Shown: positions 35,587-45,627, numbered from the stretch's first letter. The stretch is DNA of 64,000 nt from Rhodococcus sp. 14-1411-2a (GCF_002259485.1 NZ_NPGA01000015.1:310001-374000), one strand, 5' to 3'. The notes: generated by a model from the sequence alone, not told the origin. Translations and numbers: made by a program.

Positions 35587-36651
35587 TCACTCGGGCCGCC
35601 CTCGCCGATAGTGCTGGACGACCTTCGCTCCCATCGGCACTGCGAACAGCATCATGAACACTCGGATCACCTGGGCGGCCACGACGAACGTCACGTTCGC
35701 ACCGGTCGATGCCGCGATGGCCAACACTGCGTACACCCCACCCGGGGTGGTGGCGAGGTAGCCCTCGTATCCGCTGGTGCCCGTCGCCGAGGCCAACCAC
35801 AGCCCCAACATCGCGCACCCGACGGTGACGGCGATGATGAGCAGCAACGCGGACGGCAGCACCCGCGAGATGGACTTCAGGCTCGCGACGGTGAACCGCA
35901 GACCGGCTTGCCACCCGATCACGATGTACGCCGCCCACAGCAGCAACGTGGGAACAGTGGCGTCGAACGAGAACCCGAGAAGGTCGGCGCACGTGGCGAC
36001 GATCAGCGGGCCCAACAGTGCCGGAGCGGGAAATCGGAGTGCCAGTGCGAGCAGCACTCCCACCCCGCCGCAGACCAGAACGAAGGCCAGGTCCACGTAC
36101 AGCGGAGCTCCGGAATCGGCGAGCATCGTCGACTGACCGGGTTGTGCGCGGAACACCAGTGTCGCCACCAGCGGCAGGGTGGTGGTGACGAGAACGACCC
36201 GCAGGTACTGCACCACCGCCACGACGCGTTCGTCGCCGCCGAGTTCCTGGGCGATGGCCACCAGCCCCGACGCGCCGCCCGCGACCAGTGCCAGCGCACC
36301 GGTCAGCGAATCGATGTCCTTGCGCAGTCCCAGCAGCGCGCCCGCAGCGATGGACAACACGAGCGTTCCGACGCATGCCAGCAGAACCGGCAACCAGGCG
36401 TCGCCCAGTGAGCTGAGGGTGTCTCGCTGCACCAACGTTCCGATCTCGACACCCAACACCGCCTGAGCCACCATGCCGAGTCGGCGCGGCAGCGGGGCGC
36501 GTTCGGTTCCCGTGGTCGGTGCCCAGCCGGCGAGCGCGAAGATCACCGCCACCAGCAGCGCGACGAACAGAGCTGCCGACGGAATCCCCAGAGCATCCGC
36601 GCCGACGGTCAGGCCGACCGTGACGAGAATCAGCAGCGACCAGCGAATCAA
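35587..36651 (-). CDS. AbrB family (ammonia monooxygenase-like) membrane protein
   Basis: The 354-residue protein has about ten membrane spans in two repeated halves, with SGLVAIAQELGGDERVVAVVQYLRV in the first and TTPGGVYAVLAIAASTGANVTFV in the second. This duplicated pattern is the COG3180 AbrB/AmoA-related family, often misnamed a regulator. Transport is likely but the substrate is unknown. The TTG start overlaps the flavin reductase stop (TTGA), so the two proteins are probably made together. Confidence 0.83.
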   Translation of the reverse strand: MIRWSLLILVTVGLTVGADALGIPSAALFVALLVAVIFALAGWAPTTGTERAPLPRRLGMVAQAVLGVEIGTLVQRDTLSSLGDAWLPVLLACVGTLVLSIAAGALLGLRKDIDSLTGALALVAGGASGLVAIAQELGGDERVVAVVQYLRVVLVTTTLPLVATLVFRAQPGQSTMLADSGAPLYVDLAFVLVCGGVGVLLALALRFPAPALLGPLIVATCADLLGFSFDATVPTLLLWAAYIVIGWQAGLRFTVASLKSISRVLPSALLLIIAVTVGCAMLGLWLASATGTSGYEGYLATTPGGVYAVLAIAASTGANVTFVVAAQVIRVFMMLFAVPMGAKVVQHYRRGRPE

Positions 36652-37235
36652 GAAGGGCGCTCGATCTCACGAACCTCGGGCGGCAACCCCCACTCGGTAC
36701 GGCCGAGGCGGCTGAGCGGGGCGATGGCGTCGAACTCGGGCAGTCCGTCCTCGGCCAGATATTCGGGACGCACCGACAGGGCGACGACGGTGCCCATGAC
36801 GACGAAGCAGTTTCCTACCTCGACGACGCGATGCAGTCTCGCCTCGATGGCGATCGGAGCGGCCGCCACGCGCGGTGGTGTGACGACGGTGCTGGGCTCG
36901 CTCTCGATCCCGAGCTCCTCGAATTCGCTGACGCCGTGATCGAAGCTCGCCGAGCTGCCGTTGACCTGATCCACCAACGGAGCCGTCGCCAGATTGACGA
37001 CGAACTCGCCGGTGGCCTCGATGTTGCGCAGACTGTCCTTGCGGCTCACCGAGGTGAACTGCACGACCGGCGGTTCCACCGAGGACACCGTGAAGAAGCT
37101 GTACGGCGCGAGGTTCGCCACACCGTCGGCCGAGACGGTGGAGATCCATGCGATCGGCCTGGGGACCACCGACGCGGTCAGGAGCTGGTAGAAGCGGCGG
37201 GGGGAGACCTCATCGGGCCGGAAGACTGTACGCAC
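36648..37235 (-). CDS. Flavin reductase family protein
   Basis: The 195-residue split-barrel protein matches the FMN-binding flavin reductase family: [28 protein letters not shown] is the flavin-contacting start, and [19 protein letters not shown] is the second conserved block. These proteins reduce FMN/FAD with NAD(P)H or act as small oxidoreductases. It is coupled to the AbrB-type transporter gene and divergent from menD with 62 bp between. The partner oxygenase, if any, is not in the window. Confidence 0.87.
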   Translation of the reverse strand: MRTVFRPDEVSPRRFYQLLTASVVPRPIAWISTVSADGVANLAPYSFFTVSSVEPPVVQFTSVSRKDSLRNIEATGEFVVNLATAPLVDQVNGSSASFDHGVSEFEELGIESEPSTVVTPPRVAAAPIAIEARLHRVVEVGNCFVVMGTVVALSVRPEYLAEDGLPEFDAIAPLSRLGRTEWGLPPEVREIERPS

Positions 37236-37297
37236 ACGTCAATACTGTCAAAGCCCGGTTGCGGCGGCTGACCGACACATCTGACACTCTGGATTCT

Positions 37298-38908
37298 GTG
37301 AATCCGTCCACCGCACAGGCCACCGCAGTCGTCGACGAACTGGCGCGCAGCGGGATCCGAGACGTCGTGTTGTGTCCCGGCTCGCGGAACGCCCCGCTGG
37401 CGTTCGCGTTGCAGGAGGCGGATGTCGCCGGTCGCCTGCGGTTGCACATGCGGATCGACGAGCGAACCGCGGGCTTTCTGGCCATCGGCCTGAGTCTGGG
37501 CAGTGGTCAGCCCGTTCCTGTGGTGATGACGTCGGGAACCGCGGTCGCCAATCTGGGGCCTGCGGTTCTCGAAGCGAACTATGCGCGCATCCCGCTGATC
37601 GTCATCAGCGCGAACCGCCCGTACGAGATGCTCGGCACCGGCGCGAATCAGACCATCGAGCAGCTCGGTCTGTTCGGATCTCAGGTACGCGCGACGATCA
37701 GCCTCGGACTCGCCGAGGAAGGCCCCAAGCAGAACAGTCAGTGGCGCAGCGCCGTCTCCCGCGTCATCGCCGCAGCGCGCGGCGCACGCTCCGGCAACGC
37801 CGGTCCGGTGCACTTCGACATCCCGTTGCGTGAGCCTCTGGTGCCTGCGATCGGCGACCCCGGCGCGCGTCCGAAGGGTCGGCCCGACGGGTTGCCGTGG
37901 ACCTCGACCACCCAGGCGACACTCGACGTCCCCGTCGAACTGGATCTGACAATCGACACCGTGGTCGTGTCCGGCCATGGCGGTGCCGTGCGTCCGGAGC
38001 TGGCCGGGTTGCCGACCGTCGCCGAGCCGACCGCACCCCTGCACGGAATCCCGTTGCATCCCTTGGCTCTTGCGCAGTTGAAGCCGCGCCAGGCCGTCAT
38101 CACCGGGCGGCCGACCCTGCACAGGCAGGTCTCGGCTCTGCTGGCCGATCCGGCCGTGGACGTCATCGCGCTCACCACCGGTCCGCGCTGGCCCGACGTC
38201 TCGGGCAACGTGTTGGCCACCGGTACCCGAGCAGTCACCACCGGTGCGCCCGACCCCGCCTGGATCACCCGCTGCGCCGCGCTCTCCGAGAGAGCCGAAC
38301 TGGCTGTGCATCAACAACTTCGAGAGCACCCCAAGCCGACGGGACTGCATGTGGCCGACGTGGTCATGTCTGCGCTGCAGCCCGGAGATCAACTGGTGCT
38401 CGGAGCGTCCAACCCCGTGCGCGACGCGGCCCTGGTGGCGACTCCGAACCCGGACGTGAAGGTTCTCTCCAACCGCGGCGTGGCCGGTATCGACGGCACC
38501 GTCTCGACGGCTATCGGTGCCGCGATGGCCGGAAAGCGGCGCACCGTGGCACTTCTCGGCGATCTGACATTTCTGCACGACGCAGCGGGCTTGCTGATCG
38601 GCACCGGAGAACCGCGTCCCGAAGACCTGACGATCGTCGTCGCCAACGACGACGGCGGCGGCATCTTCGAGCTCCTCGAACAGGGCGATCCGCAGTACGC
38701 GGGGGTGTTCGAGAGAGTGTTCGGTACGCCCCATGGCATGGACCTCGGCGCGCTGTGCGGTGCCTACCGCGTGGAGCACCACCTGGTCGACTTGGCCGAT
38801 CTGGCAACCGAACTCACCGGACATGCCACGGGAATCAGGGTGCTGGAAGTGACGACCGAACGATCGGGACTGCGAGATCTACACGCGGCGATTCGGGCGC
38901 GGCTCTAG
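37298..38908 (+). CDS. menD: SEPHCHC synthase MenD
   Basis: MenD, a thiamine diphosphate enzyme, adds 2-oxoglutarate to isochorismate to start the menaquinone ring. The 536-residue product shows [14 protein letters not shown], the cofactor-activating glutamate in RIDERTAGF (E55), and the C-terminal diphosphate-binding stretch with [14 protein letters not shown] 37298 gives the standard N terminus. The gene is complete. The isochorismate synthase menF is not visible here. Confidence 0.95.
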   Translation: MNPSTAQATAVVDELARSGIRDVVLCPGSRNAPLAFALQEADVAGRLRLHMRIDERTAGFLAIGLSLGSGQPVPVVMTSGTAVANLGPAVLEANYARIPLIVISANRPYEMLGTGANQTIEQLGLFGSQVRATISLGLAEEGPKQNSQWRSAVSRVIAAARGARSGNAGPVHFDIPLREPLVPAIGDPGARPKGRPDGLPWTSTTQATLDVPVELDLTIDTVVVSGHGGAVRPELAGLPTVAEPTAPLHGIPLHPLALAQLKPRQAVITGRPTLHRQVSALLADPAVDVIALTTGPRWPDVSGNVLATGTRAVTTGAPDPAWITRCAALSERAELAVHQQLREHPKPTGLHVADVVMSALQPGDQLVLGASNPVRDAALVATPNPDVKVLSNRGVAGIDGTVSTAIGAAMAGKRRTVALLGDLTFLHDAAGLLIGTGEPRPEDLTIVVANDDGGGIFELLEQGDPQYAGVFERVFGTPHGMDLGALCGAYRVEHHLVDLADLATELTGHATGIRVLEVTTERSGLRDLHAAIRARL

Positions 38909-38953
38909 AAGTCGTTCTTGCCCTGCCGGAACTTCGCTGTGAAGGAGGACCCC

Positions 38954-39433
38954 GTGACGGGTGCTTTCGAGGTACTGGTGGACGATGATCGCACTCAGCT
39001 CGAGGCGTTCGTCGAGGACTACCGGAGGGCGCTCGATGCGACAGTCGATGGTCTCACCGAGGAGCAGGCGCGCGAACGGTTGGTTCCCTCTGCCACAACG
39101 CTTCTGGGATTGCTTAAGCATGTGACATGGATGCAGCGAGTGTGGTTCGAGGAATGCATCGGAGGTGGGTCCCGGGCTGCACTCGGCCTGGTTCGCAGTC
39201 CCGCGGAGTCTTTCGTCCTGGAGGACGGCGACACCATCGCCGGCGTCGTCTCGGCGCACAGACAGGCGTGCGCAACTGCCCGAACCGTCGTAGCCCCATT
39301 GGCGCTCGATGCCATCGTGACGGGCCATCACACCGGGCCTCGTACCGTGCACTGGGTATATCTGCAGGTGCTCCGGGAATTGGCGCATCACTGCGGCCAT
39401 GCCGACATCCTTCGGGAACAGATCCTCGCGTGA
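38954..39433 (+). CDS. DinB/DUF664 family protein
   Basis: The 159-residue protein has the four-helix DinB layout with the metal-binding histidine triad: H56 in GLLKHVTWM and the HHCGHAD pair near the C terminus. Actinobacterial members include mycothiol-dependent transferases, so a thiol transferase role is possible but not shown. AGGAGG lies seven bases before GTG 38954. It stands 45 bases after menD and 37 bases before the methyltransferase gene. Confidence 0.85.
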   Translation: MTGAFEVLVDDDRTQLEAFVEDYRRALDATVDGLTEEQARERLVPSATTLLGLLKHVTWMQRVWFEECIGGGSRAALGLVRSPAESFVLEDGDTIAGVVSAHRQACATARTVVAPLALDAIVTGHHTGPRTVHWVYLQVLRELAHHCGHADILREQILA

Positions 39434-39470
39434 AACCAGAACTCGGTCGACCGAACGAAGGAGCGGACGA

Positions 39471-40073
39471 GTGAGTAGAACCCTTGACAGTTACGAATCG
39501 GCGACTGATGTGTACGTTCAGCGAACGAGACGCGATTCGACGCGCGCGTGGCAGCCGTTCATCGACGAGTTCGTTGCACAGGTCGATGCCGGCCTGGTGC
39601 TCGAACTCGGAAGTGGACCCGGTTGGCACGCAGCCGAGCTCGAGCGCCGTGGTCTTCGGGTCGAGCGGAGCGACGGGGCTGCGGCCTTCGTCGACATGAT
39701 GGAGAGGGACGGCTACTCGGCTCGCACGCTCGACATCATTGCCGACGATTTCGGTGGGATGTACGACGGAATCTTTGCCAACGCTGTGCTCCTGCATCTG
39801 AATTCGCTTCAGTTCGATGCCGTTGTCGCAAAGGCAGCCGCGGCATTGCGTCCCGGCGGGATGCTTGCTTTCACTCTCGAGGAAGGTGACGGCGAGGAAT
39901 GGAGTAACGAGAAGCTCGATCTTCCGCGCTACTTCAAGTACTGGCGGGAACCGGACGTTCGCACACGCCTCGATCCGAGTGTGTGGGAGTCGGTATCGAT
40001 TGCATCCGAGATGTCCCGCGGTGGGCAGCAGTGGCTGATGGTTCTCGCCGAGCGAGGGCGAGCGGTGTCCTGA
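39471..40073 (+). CDS. Class I SAM-dependent methyltransferase
   Basis: The 200-residue product has motif I as LVLELGSGPGWHA (about 42-53), acidic residue after strand two in VERSDGAAAFV, and ALRPGGMLAFTLEEG as motif III. This is a compact Rossmann methyltransferase without a recognised substrate domain. AAGGAG lies eight bases before GTG 39471. The substrate is unknown. The gene borders a degraded region, and codon use appears slightly less GC-extreme than in the men genes by eye. Confidence 0.83.
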   Translation: MSRTLDSYESATDVYVQRTRRDSTRAWQPFIDEFVAQVDAGLVLELGSGPGWHAAELERRGLRVERSDGAAAFVDMMERDGYSARTLDIIADDFGGMYDGIFANAVLLHLNSLQFDAVVAKAAAALRPGGMLAFTLEEGDGEEWSNEKLDLPRYFKYWREPDVRTRLDPSVWESVSIASEMSRGGQQWLMVLAERGRAVS

Positions 40074-40128
40074 GACAAATAAATCGAGCGATGTATCCAT
40101 CGTCGAGTCGATCTGCTCCAGTAGCAGT

Positions 40129-40500
40129 GTGACTGTATCGCTGGATTCGCTGTCCGTTCGCGTTGCCATTGAGGCGGATGCGGCTGAACTGCTTGTCTTG
40201 CAACGCTGTTGCTGGGTTCAGGGAGCGTTTCCCATCGACACCCTCGATACCCCACCGCTTCGCGAGACCCTCGACGAGGTGACGTCGTGGATCGACGAAT
40301 CGAACGTATCGATCGTGCGTGACGGCCATCGGTTTGTCGGTGCTGTTCGGGTTCGGTCGATCGACCACACCTGGGAAATTGGCGTTCGAGTTGTTCACCG
40401 GCGCGCGCAGCAACAAAAACATCGAGTTGTACCGACGAGCCGGCTACCGGATCGTCGACATCGATGAGACCCCGCTGGACACATCCGCGGCGCGATTGTC
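40129..40500 (+). pseudogene. Degraded GNAT acetyltransferase: frameshift with loss of the acetyl-CoA-binding core
   Basis: The first frame (from 40129) encodes a normal GNAT N terminus with VRVAIEADAAELLVLQRCCW and VRDGHRFVGAVRVRSIDHTWEIG. The expected R/Q-x-x-G-x-G/A acetyl-CoA loop should come next, but the frame turns to nonsense. The family's C terminus, KLAFELFTGARSNKNIELYRRAGYRI, resumes at once in another frame (about 40380-40500). Roughly 30 residues including the cofactor motif are missing and the frames do not join. The gene cannot make a working enzyme. Confidence 0.82.
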
Positions 40501-40545
40501 ATGCGAAAACCCCTGTCCGGACCGTGGTATCGGAGGTCACGCACC

Positions 40546-40695
40546 TCACCGAAGTTCAGGAAGAGCCTCGGTGAGGTGCGCGCGCCCTGTTGTGGTCAGC
40601 TGTACGGCCATCCCGCTGCGGCGGACAAGCCAACGGTTCCGTAGGCACGATTCGAGAATTGCGGCACCGAGCGTCCCTGCGAGATGAAATCGTCG
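40546..40695 (-). pseudogene. C-terminal fragment of an ArsR-like winged-helix regulator
   Basis: About 50 codons resemble the end of ArsR/HTH regulators: HLAGTLGAAILESCLRNRWLVRRSGMAVQLTTTGRAHL, where the HLAG...LG pattern and the LTTTGR wing are characteristic. No DNA-binding N terminus can be found upstream (40696-40854) in any frame. Together with the GNAT remnant it marks a patch of gene decay. The 387 bases from 40468 to 40854 contain no intact gene. Confidence 0.5.
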
Positions 40696-40854
40696 TATGC
40701 CGAGAATTGCTGCCGCAACGGATGCTCCACTCGGGATTGCGACCCCGGGGTTTCTCCGCTTCCGAGCCCCGGAGTGGAGCGAAATGTGCACGCTGGGAGC
40801 GCCCCTGACCCCGGGCCGCGCGATGGCAGTTCTCCTTGCTGGAGCTACGTGTCG

Positions 40855-41358
40855 CTAACCCTGTTGCTCTGCAACCCATTCGAGGGTCTGGCCGGTTTCC
40901 TGGTCGATCATGTCCTTGATCATCTTGTTGATCAGGTCCTCGATCTTGCCGCCCACGATGGGGATCTTCACGGTCGAGTCACCCTTGACGATCAGTTTCG
41001 CGCCGGTCCCATTGGGGCGCAACGACAGGGTGCCGTTCACCTTCGCGGGCAAACCGGTGGTGCCGCCGATCAGTGTCCCCTCGGCTCGGTCGCCCTCGAG
41101 CGGCCCCCAGTGATCGGTGCGCGAGACGATCAGCTTTCCCTTGATCACTTTCGTGACGAAGCCGGGGAGTTCGGACGTGCCGACCTCTTCGGAGATGTCG
41201 ACGGTCAGGCCACCGTCGTCGTGCTTGGTCAGCTCGTACCCGTCGGTCTTCTTCGCTTTGGCGAACCGCGCCATCCACTGGTCCTCGCTGGTGAGTGCTG
41301 CGTGCACGTCAGCGGGGGGATTGGACGATTCGACGGTGAACTCGAAGCTGCGCGACAT
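40855..41358 (-). CDS. DUF2505 domain protein (SRPBCC/START-like)
   Basis: The 167-residue protein has the helix-grip pattern of DUF2505: RSFEFTVESSNPPADVHAALTSEDQWMARFA at the start, a central run of antiparallel strands with SRTDHWGPLEGDRAEGTL, and a long C-terminal helix (KIEDLINKMIKDMIDQETGQTLEWVAEQ). These proteins bind hydrophobic ligands or act as polyketide-cyclase relatives; the ligand is unknown. It is divergent from the DUF3592 gene with 55 bp between. Confidence 0.83.
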   Translation of the reverse strand: MSRSFEFTVESSNPPADVHAALTSEDQWMARFAKAKKTDGYELTKHDDGGLTVDISEEVGTSELPGFVTKVIKGKLIVSRTDHWGPLEGDRAEGTLIGGTTGLPAKVNGTLSLRPNGTGAKLIVKGDSTVKIPIVGGKIEDLINKMIKDMIDQETGQTLEWVAEQQG

Positions 41359-41413
41359 GAGTCCAGACGCTACCCGAGCCGAGTCCCGTCGGCTGCGAAG
41401 TAACCTGATCGCT

Positions 41414-41854
41414 GTGACCGATACCGACAGAGGCAGCCGAACGCTGCACAGGGCCCGGCTGGTCGTGCTGGTGGTCGCCGTCGCGATTTCTGTCCTCGCC
41501 GTGTTGCTCGTCATCGGAGCCTGGCGCAACGACGTCACCATCGATTCCGACAAGGGCACCGCCACCGCCGAGGTGCTGTCCGCGGGCAAGCTGCGCTCGG
41601 CCGTCAGCTTCATCACCCCCGACGGTGTGACGCACAACCCCCCTCTCGGCGTGCTGTACCCCACCAATCTCGTCGCGGGCCAACGCATCGAGGTCGAGTA
41701 CTACAAGGCCGACCCGGACGTCGAGTTGGTTCGCGTCGCGGGCCGCGACGCTACCGTCGCGATCGTTCCGGCCGGATCCGTCATCGTCGTCACGTGGCTG
41801 ATTGCCGGCCCGGTGCTGTTCTGGTTACGTCGCAAGGAGGCCGAGAATGCGTAA
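41414..41854 (+). CDS. DUF3592-like membrane protein
   Basis: The 146-residue product has two membrane spans (near 16-38 and 115-137) around an outer beta domain of about 75 residues with ATAEVLSAGKLRSAVSF and LVAGQRIEVEYYKADPDVELVRV. This is the DUF3592 layout and corresponds to the Rv0556 position between menD and mgtA in M. tuberculosis. It overlaps the glutaredoxin-like gene by eight bases, so the two are probably partners. The function is unknown. Confidence 0.8.
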   Translation: MTDTDRGSRTLHRARLVVLVVAVAISVLAVLLVIGAWRNDVTIDSDKGTATAEVLSAGKLRSAVSFITPDGVTHNPPLGVLYPTNLVAGQRIEVEYYKADPDVELVRVAGRDATVAIVPAGSVIVVTWLIAGPVLFWLRRKEAENA

Positions 41855-42272
41855 CGCCAAGCAGTGGGTCATCGCTGCGCTCGCCGCAGTCGCCGGGTTC
41901 GCATTGGTGAACTTCGGAAACATTGCGTCCTCGATCGTGGTGATGGTGCTCGCAGCGGTGTTCGTTCTCGTCCTGACGACGCCGGTGCTGTATCCGCGAT
42001 CTCTGTCCGACGACGCGTCGCGCAATCAGGCAACGGAGAAATCGGTGCCGTTGATCTACTGGCGTCCGGGATGCATCTTCTGCTTGCGGTTGCGGGTCGC
42101 GCTGCTGCTGCGCGGAAAGAAGGCCGTGTGGGCGAGCATCCGCCAGGACCCCGCTGCGGCCGCGCGAGTGCGATCGGTGAACGACGGCAACGAGACGGTT
42201 CCCACGGTGTTCGCGGGCTCCGAACATCGCACCAACCCGGATCCGTCTTGGGTGCTCGCGCAATTCGTGTGA
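41847..42272 (+). CDS. Membrane-anchored glutaredoxin/mycoredoxin-like protein
   Basis: The 141-residue protein has two closely spaced hydrophobic segments (about 6-22 and 25-48) and then a glutaredoxin fold. Its active site is YWRPGCIFCLRLR with cysteines 76 and 79, and the cis-Pro motif is TVPTVF. The C-x-x-C with an aromatic/arginine lead resembles actinobacterial mycoredoxins, which reduce mycothiol disulfides. Membrane attachment is unusual for that group. It overlaps the DUF3592 gene; mgtA follows after 63 bases. Confidence 0.82.
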   Translation: MRNAKQWVIAALAAVAGFALVNFGNIASSIVVMVLAAVFVLVLTTPVLYPRSLSDDASRNQATEKSVPLIYWRPGCIFCLRLRVALLLRGKKAVWASIRQDPAAAARVRSVNDGNETVPTVFAGSEHRTNPDPSWVLAQFV

Positions 42273-42335
42273 CGTTGGCCCACACGTAACGTTGTCCATA
42301 CCTGGCCGACGGCGGGGCCGCCCACACTGAGGATC

Positions 42336-43475
42336 GTGCGAGTAGCCATCGTTGCGGAATCGTTCTTGCCCAACATGAACGGCGTCACCCACTCGGTGAT
42401 CCGTGTCCTCGAACACCTCGACAAGACGGGGCACGACGCCATCGTCATCGCCCCGGACAATCCGTCCGGTCCCAGAGCCGCGACGTGGCACGACAACGTT
42501 CCGGTGCACCGGGTGCCGTCCGTCATGGTCCCCAAAGTGAGCTCGCTACCCGTCGGCGTCCCCGGGCTCGGCATGGTCTCGGCGATGCGCGCCTTCGCTC
42601 CCGACGTCGTACATCTGGCGTCACCGTTCTTGCTCGGAGCGGGCGGGCTGGCCGCCGCCAACCGTCTGGACCTGCCCGCGGTCGCCGTTTATCAGACCGA
42701 CGTCGCCGGTTTCGCCGCCAGCTACGGCCTCGGCCTCACCTCGAAGGCCGCGTGGCGCTGGACCAGGAGACTGCACAGAGGCGCGGCCCGCACTCTGGCC
42801 CCGTCCACCTCGGCCGTCGACGCGTTGGAGTTGCACGGCATTCCGCGCGTCCACCGGTGGGCCAGGGGAGTCGACGCCGTCCGGTTCGTACCCTCGGCCA
42901 AGTCGCAGACACTCAGAAGCCAGTGGGGAGCAGGCGAGAAGCTGATCGTCGGCTTCGTCGGCAGGCTCGCCCCGGAGAAGCACGTCGAGCGGCTCGCCGT
43001 ACTGGCCGCAGACCCGTCGATCCAGCTGGTGATCGTCGGCGGCGGACCCGACACAGCGGCACTGCAGACCCTGATGCCCGGAGCGATCTTCACCGGCCAA
43101 CTCGGCGGCGACGAACTCGCTCGGGCCTACGCCAGTTTCGACATCTTCGTACACCCCGGCGAACACGAAACCTTCTGCCAGGCAGTGCAAGAGGCCCTCG
43201 CCAGCGGCGTCCCGGTCATCGGGCCCGACGCGGGAGGCCCGCGCGATCTGGTCTCGCACTGCCGCAACGGATATCTGCTGCCGGTCGACAAGTTCACCGA
43301 ACTGCTGCCCAGTGCCGTCGGAGCGCTCGCCGAACCCACCACCCGCGCCCGCTTCGGCGACGCAGCCCGCAAATCGGTACTGCACCGCACCTGGCCTGCC
43401 ATCTGCGACGAGCTGATCTCGCACTACTACGACGTGCAAGGCATCACAGCGCCGCGGGTGCAGAAGATCGCTTGA
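42336..43475 (+). CDS. mgtA: GDP-mannose-dependent alpha-mannosyltransferase MgtA
   Basis: This GT-B glycosyltransferase of family 4 has 379 residues. [15 protein letters not shown] is the acceptor-side N terminus, [16 protein letters not shown] opens the donor domain, and [19 protein letters not shown] carries the E-x7-E motif. By sequence type and position (before menG, as Rv0557 in M. tuberculosis) it is MgtA, which mannosylates glycolipids in lipomannan-type glycan synthesis. Other PimB-like enzymes are close relatives, so the exact acceptor is less certain. GTG 42336 is the start. Confidence 0.88.
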   Translation: MRVAIVAESFLPNMNGVTHSVIRVLEHLDKTGHDAIVIAPDNPSGPRAATWHDNVPVHRVPSVMVPKVSSLPVGVPGLGMVSAMRAFAPDVVHLASPFLLGAGGLAAANRLDLPAVAVYQTDVAGFAASYGLGLTSKAAWRWTRRLHRGAARTLAPSTSAVDALELHGIPRVHRWARGVDAVRFVPSAKSQTLRSQWGAGEKLIVGFVGRLAPEKHVERLAVLAADPSIQLVIVGGGPDTAALQTLMPGAIFTGQLGGDELARAYASFDIFVHPGEHETFCQAVQEALASGVPVIGPDAGGPRDLVSHCRNGYLLPVDKFTELLPSAVGALAEPTTRARFGDAARKSVLHRTWPAICDELISHYYDVQGITAPRVQKIA

Positions 43476-43489
43476 GTAGTCTGGACTTC

Positions 43490-44185
43490 GTGGCCCAGAC
43501 ATCACGCGCAACCCTGGCAAAAGAGCCCCACGAGGTGGCGTCGATGTTCGACGGCGTCGCCCGTCGATACGACATCACCAACACGGTTCTGTCGTTCGGA
43601 CAGGACCGGAGTTGGCGCAAACTGACTCGGCGCGCCCTCGATCTCAAACCTGGCGAGCGGGTACTCGACCTCGCCGCAGGCACCGGCGTCTCGACCGTCG
43701 AACTCGGGCTCAGCGGAGCCTGGTGTGTGGCCACCGATTTCTCCAAGGGCATGCTGCAGGCAGGACTGCAGCGAGGCGTTCCGATGGTCGCAGGCGACGC
43801 GATGGCGCTGCCCTACGCCGACGCCAGCTTCGATGCCGCCACCATCTCCTTCGGCCTCCGCAACGTCTCCGATTTCGACGCGGGCCTGCGCGAGATCGCC
43901 CGCGTCACCAAGCCCGGTGGCAGGCTCGTCGTCTCGGAGTTCTCCACGCCGGTGTTCGGACCGTTCCGCACGGTGTACATGGAGTACCTGATGAAGGCGT
44001 TGCCGAAAGTCGCTCGCGCCGTGAGCAGTAACCCCGATGCCTACGTCTACCTGGCCGAGTCCATCCGCGCGTGGCCGACGCAGGAGCAACTGGCACAGCG
44101 GATCGCCGATGCAGGCTGGACCGACGTGCAGTGGCGCAACCTCACCGGTGGAATCGTGGCTCTGCACAAGGCAACTCGGCCCTGA
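43490..44185 (+). CDS. menG: Demethylmenaquinone methyltransferase MenG (UbiE family)
   Basis: MenG methylates demethylmenaquinone with SAM, the last step of menaquinone synthesis before tail reduction. The 231-residue product shows [18 protein letters not shown], the UbiE family start, motif [13 protein letters not shown], and [17 protein letters not shown] and [14 protein letters not shown], the two UbiE signatures. GTG 43490 is chosen from the conserved TLAKEPHEV spacing. The gene follows mgtA by 14 bases and converges with menJ. Confidence 0.94.
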   Translation: MAQTSRATLAKEPHEVASMFDGVARRYDITNTVLSFGQDRSWRKLTRRALDLKPGERVLDLAAGTGVSTVELGLSGAWCVATDFSKGMLQAGLQRGVPMVAGDAMALPYADASFDAATISFGLRNVSDFDAGLREIARVTKPGGRLVVSEFSTPVFGPFRTVYMEYLMKALPKVARAVSSNPDAYVYLAESIRAWPTQEQLAQRIADAGWTDVQWRNLTGGIVALHKATRP

Positions 44186-44191
44186 CGCGAT

Positions 44192-45439
44192 TCACGTAAA
44201 AGGCGGCCGGGAATCGATTTTCAGTGATCCGGTTCCCGATGCCCGCCACGTGCGGGCGACGAGGTCGCTGTCCGCTTCGGTGATGAGGTTACCCATGCAG
44301 CGGACGGCGACTTTCATCAGTGCCCGTGAGCGCATGCCCACCGGTCCCGCTGCGGGTAGGAATCTCGGCACCGTCAACAGTCCGGCGAGGCGTCGAGCGA
44401 TGGAGAAGGCCTGCCCGTAGTGCTCGCGCAGCAGGGTCGGCCAGGCGTCGGTGAGGTCGGGGTGATCGAGCAGGTCGACGACCATGCGGCCGCCTTCGAG
44501 TCCGTAGTCGATGCCCTCGCCGTTGAGTGGGTTCACGCAGGCTGCGGCGTCGCCGATGATGGCCCAGTTGGTGCCTGCGATTCCCGAGACCGCGCCGCCC
44601 ATCGGCAGCAGCGCCGACGCCACCGAGCGCAACTCCCCGCTGAGGTCCCATTCATCGCGGCGCTGGTGGGTGTAGAGGTCGAGCAGTGGCCGCAGCGCTC
44701 CGGGTGCCGGCCTCTTGGCGGTGGCCAGGGTGCCGACGCCGATGTTGATGGTTCCGTCGCCCAGCGGGAAGACCCAGCCGTAGCCGGGTTGCAGAGTGCC
44801 TGCCGCGTCACGTAATTCGAGGTGCGAGCTGATCCATTCGTCGTTGCTTCGGCCCGAGTCGATGTAGGCGCGAGCGGCGACGCCGAATGCGGTGTCGCGA
44901 TGCCATTGCCGCCCGAGTTGTTTGCCCAGGTTCGAGCGGACACCGTCGGCGACGATCAGTGTGCGACAGGAGATCTCGTGTGCGCCGGCGGCGGTCTGCA
45001 GGGTTACCGAGCGGACCGAGTTGCCGTCTCGGGTGACGGCAACAGCCTTCGCTCCCTCGGCCATCACGGCCCCGGATTCGACTGCGGCGACGCGAATCCT
45101 GTCGTCCAATTCGGTTCGGGGAACTGCACTTCCGACGGTGGGAAGGGACTTGCTCGGCCACTCGAGTTCCAGTTCCTGCCCGAATCCGCTCAGTCGCAGT
45201 CCTCGGTTGCGCGCTTTGCCGCGCACCCACTCACCCAGACCCAGCTGATCGAGCTCGGCGACGGCACGTGGCGTCAACCCGTCGCCGCACGTCTTGTCGC
45301 GGGGGAACACTGCCGCGTCGGCCAGGACGACGTCGCGGCCGGATCGCGCGGCCCATGCCGCAGCGGACGATCCTGCGGGGCCCGCGCCCACGACCAAAAT
45401 GTCGGTCGCGGTGGGTGGGGCGGGATGGGGAGAGGTCAC
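44192..45439 (-). CDS. menJ: Menaquinone beta-isoprene reductase MenJ (geranylgeranyl reductase family)
   Basis: The 415-residue flavoprotein has the FAD-binding VVGAGPAGSSAA at 16-27, the CGDGLTPRAVAEL substrate-entry segment of geranylgeranyl reductases, and GDAAACVNPLNGEGIDYGLEGG as the second FAD motif. Its position opposite menG and divergent from the polyprenyl synthase matches Rv0561c, shown in mycobacteria to saturate one isoprene unit of menaquinone. GTG 45439 is the start; the frame is open further upstream without similarity. Confidence 0.88.
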   Translation of the reverse strand: MTSPHPAPPTATDILVVGAGPAGSSAAAWAARSGRDVVLADAAVFPRDKTCGDGLTPRAVAELDQLGLGEWVRGKARNRGLRLSGFGQELELEWPSKSLPTVGSAVPRTELDDRIRVAAVESGAVMAEGAKAVAVTRDGNSVRSVTLQTAAGAHEISCRTLIVADGVRSNLGKQLGRQWHRDTAFGVAARAYIDSGRSNDEWISSHLELRDAAGTLQPGYGWVFPLGDGTINIGVGTLATAKRPAPGALRPLLDLYTHQRRDEWDLSGELRSVASALLPMGGAVSGIAGTNWAIIGDAAACVNPLNGEGIDYGLEGGRMVVDLLDHPDLTDAWPTLLREHYGQAFSIARRLAGLLTVPRFLPAAGPVGMRSRALMKVAVRCMGNLITEADSDLVARTWRASGTGSLKIDSRPPFT

Positions 45440-45627
45440 GGGTTCCAGTATCCCGATTTCTACCAACGGGTGCGGCGAGGGCCTCCGGTCGACGCCGTGT
45501 GAAGCGTCACCTGTGGTCGGTGACACCGTCCCACCGGTGTGCACGCTAGGTTCACTACGGTAGAAGGCGAGCAGTGGCGCTTCGCCGCTGCCGCCGGCAT
45601 GTCGACGACAGGACAGGGACCAACATC

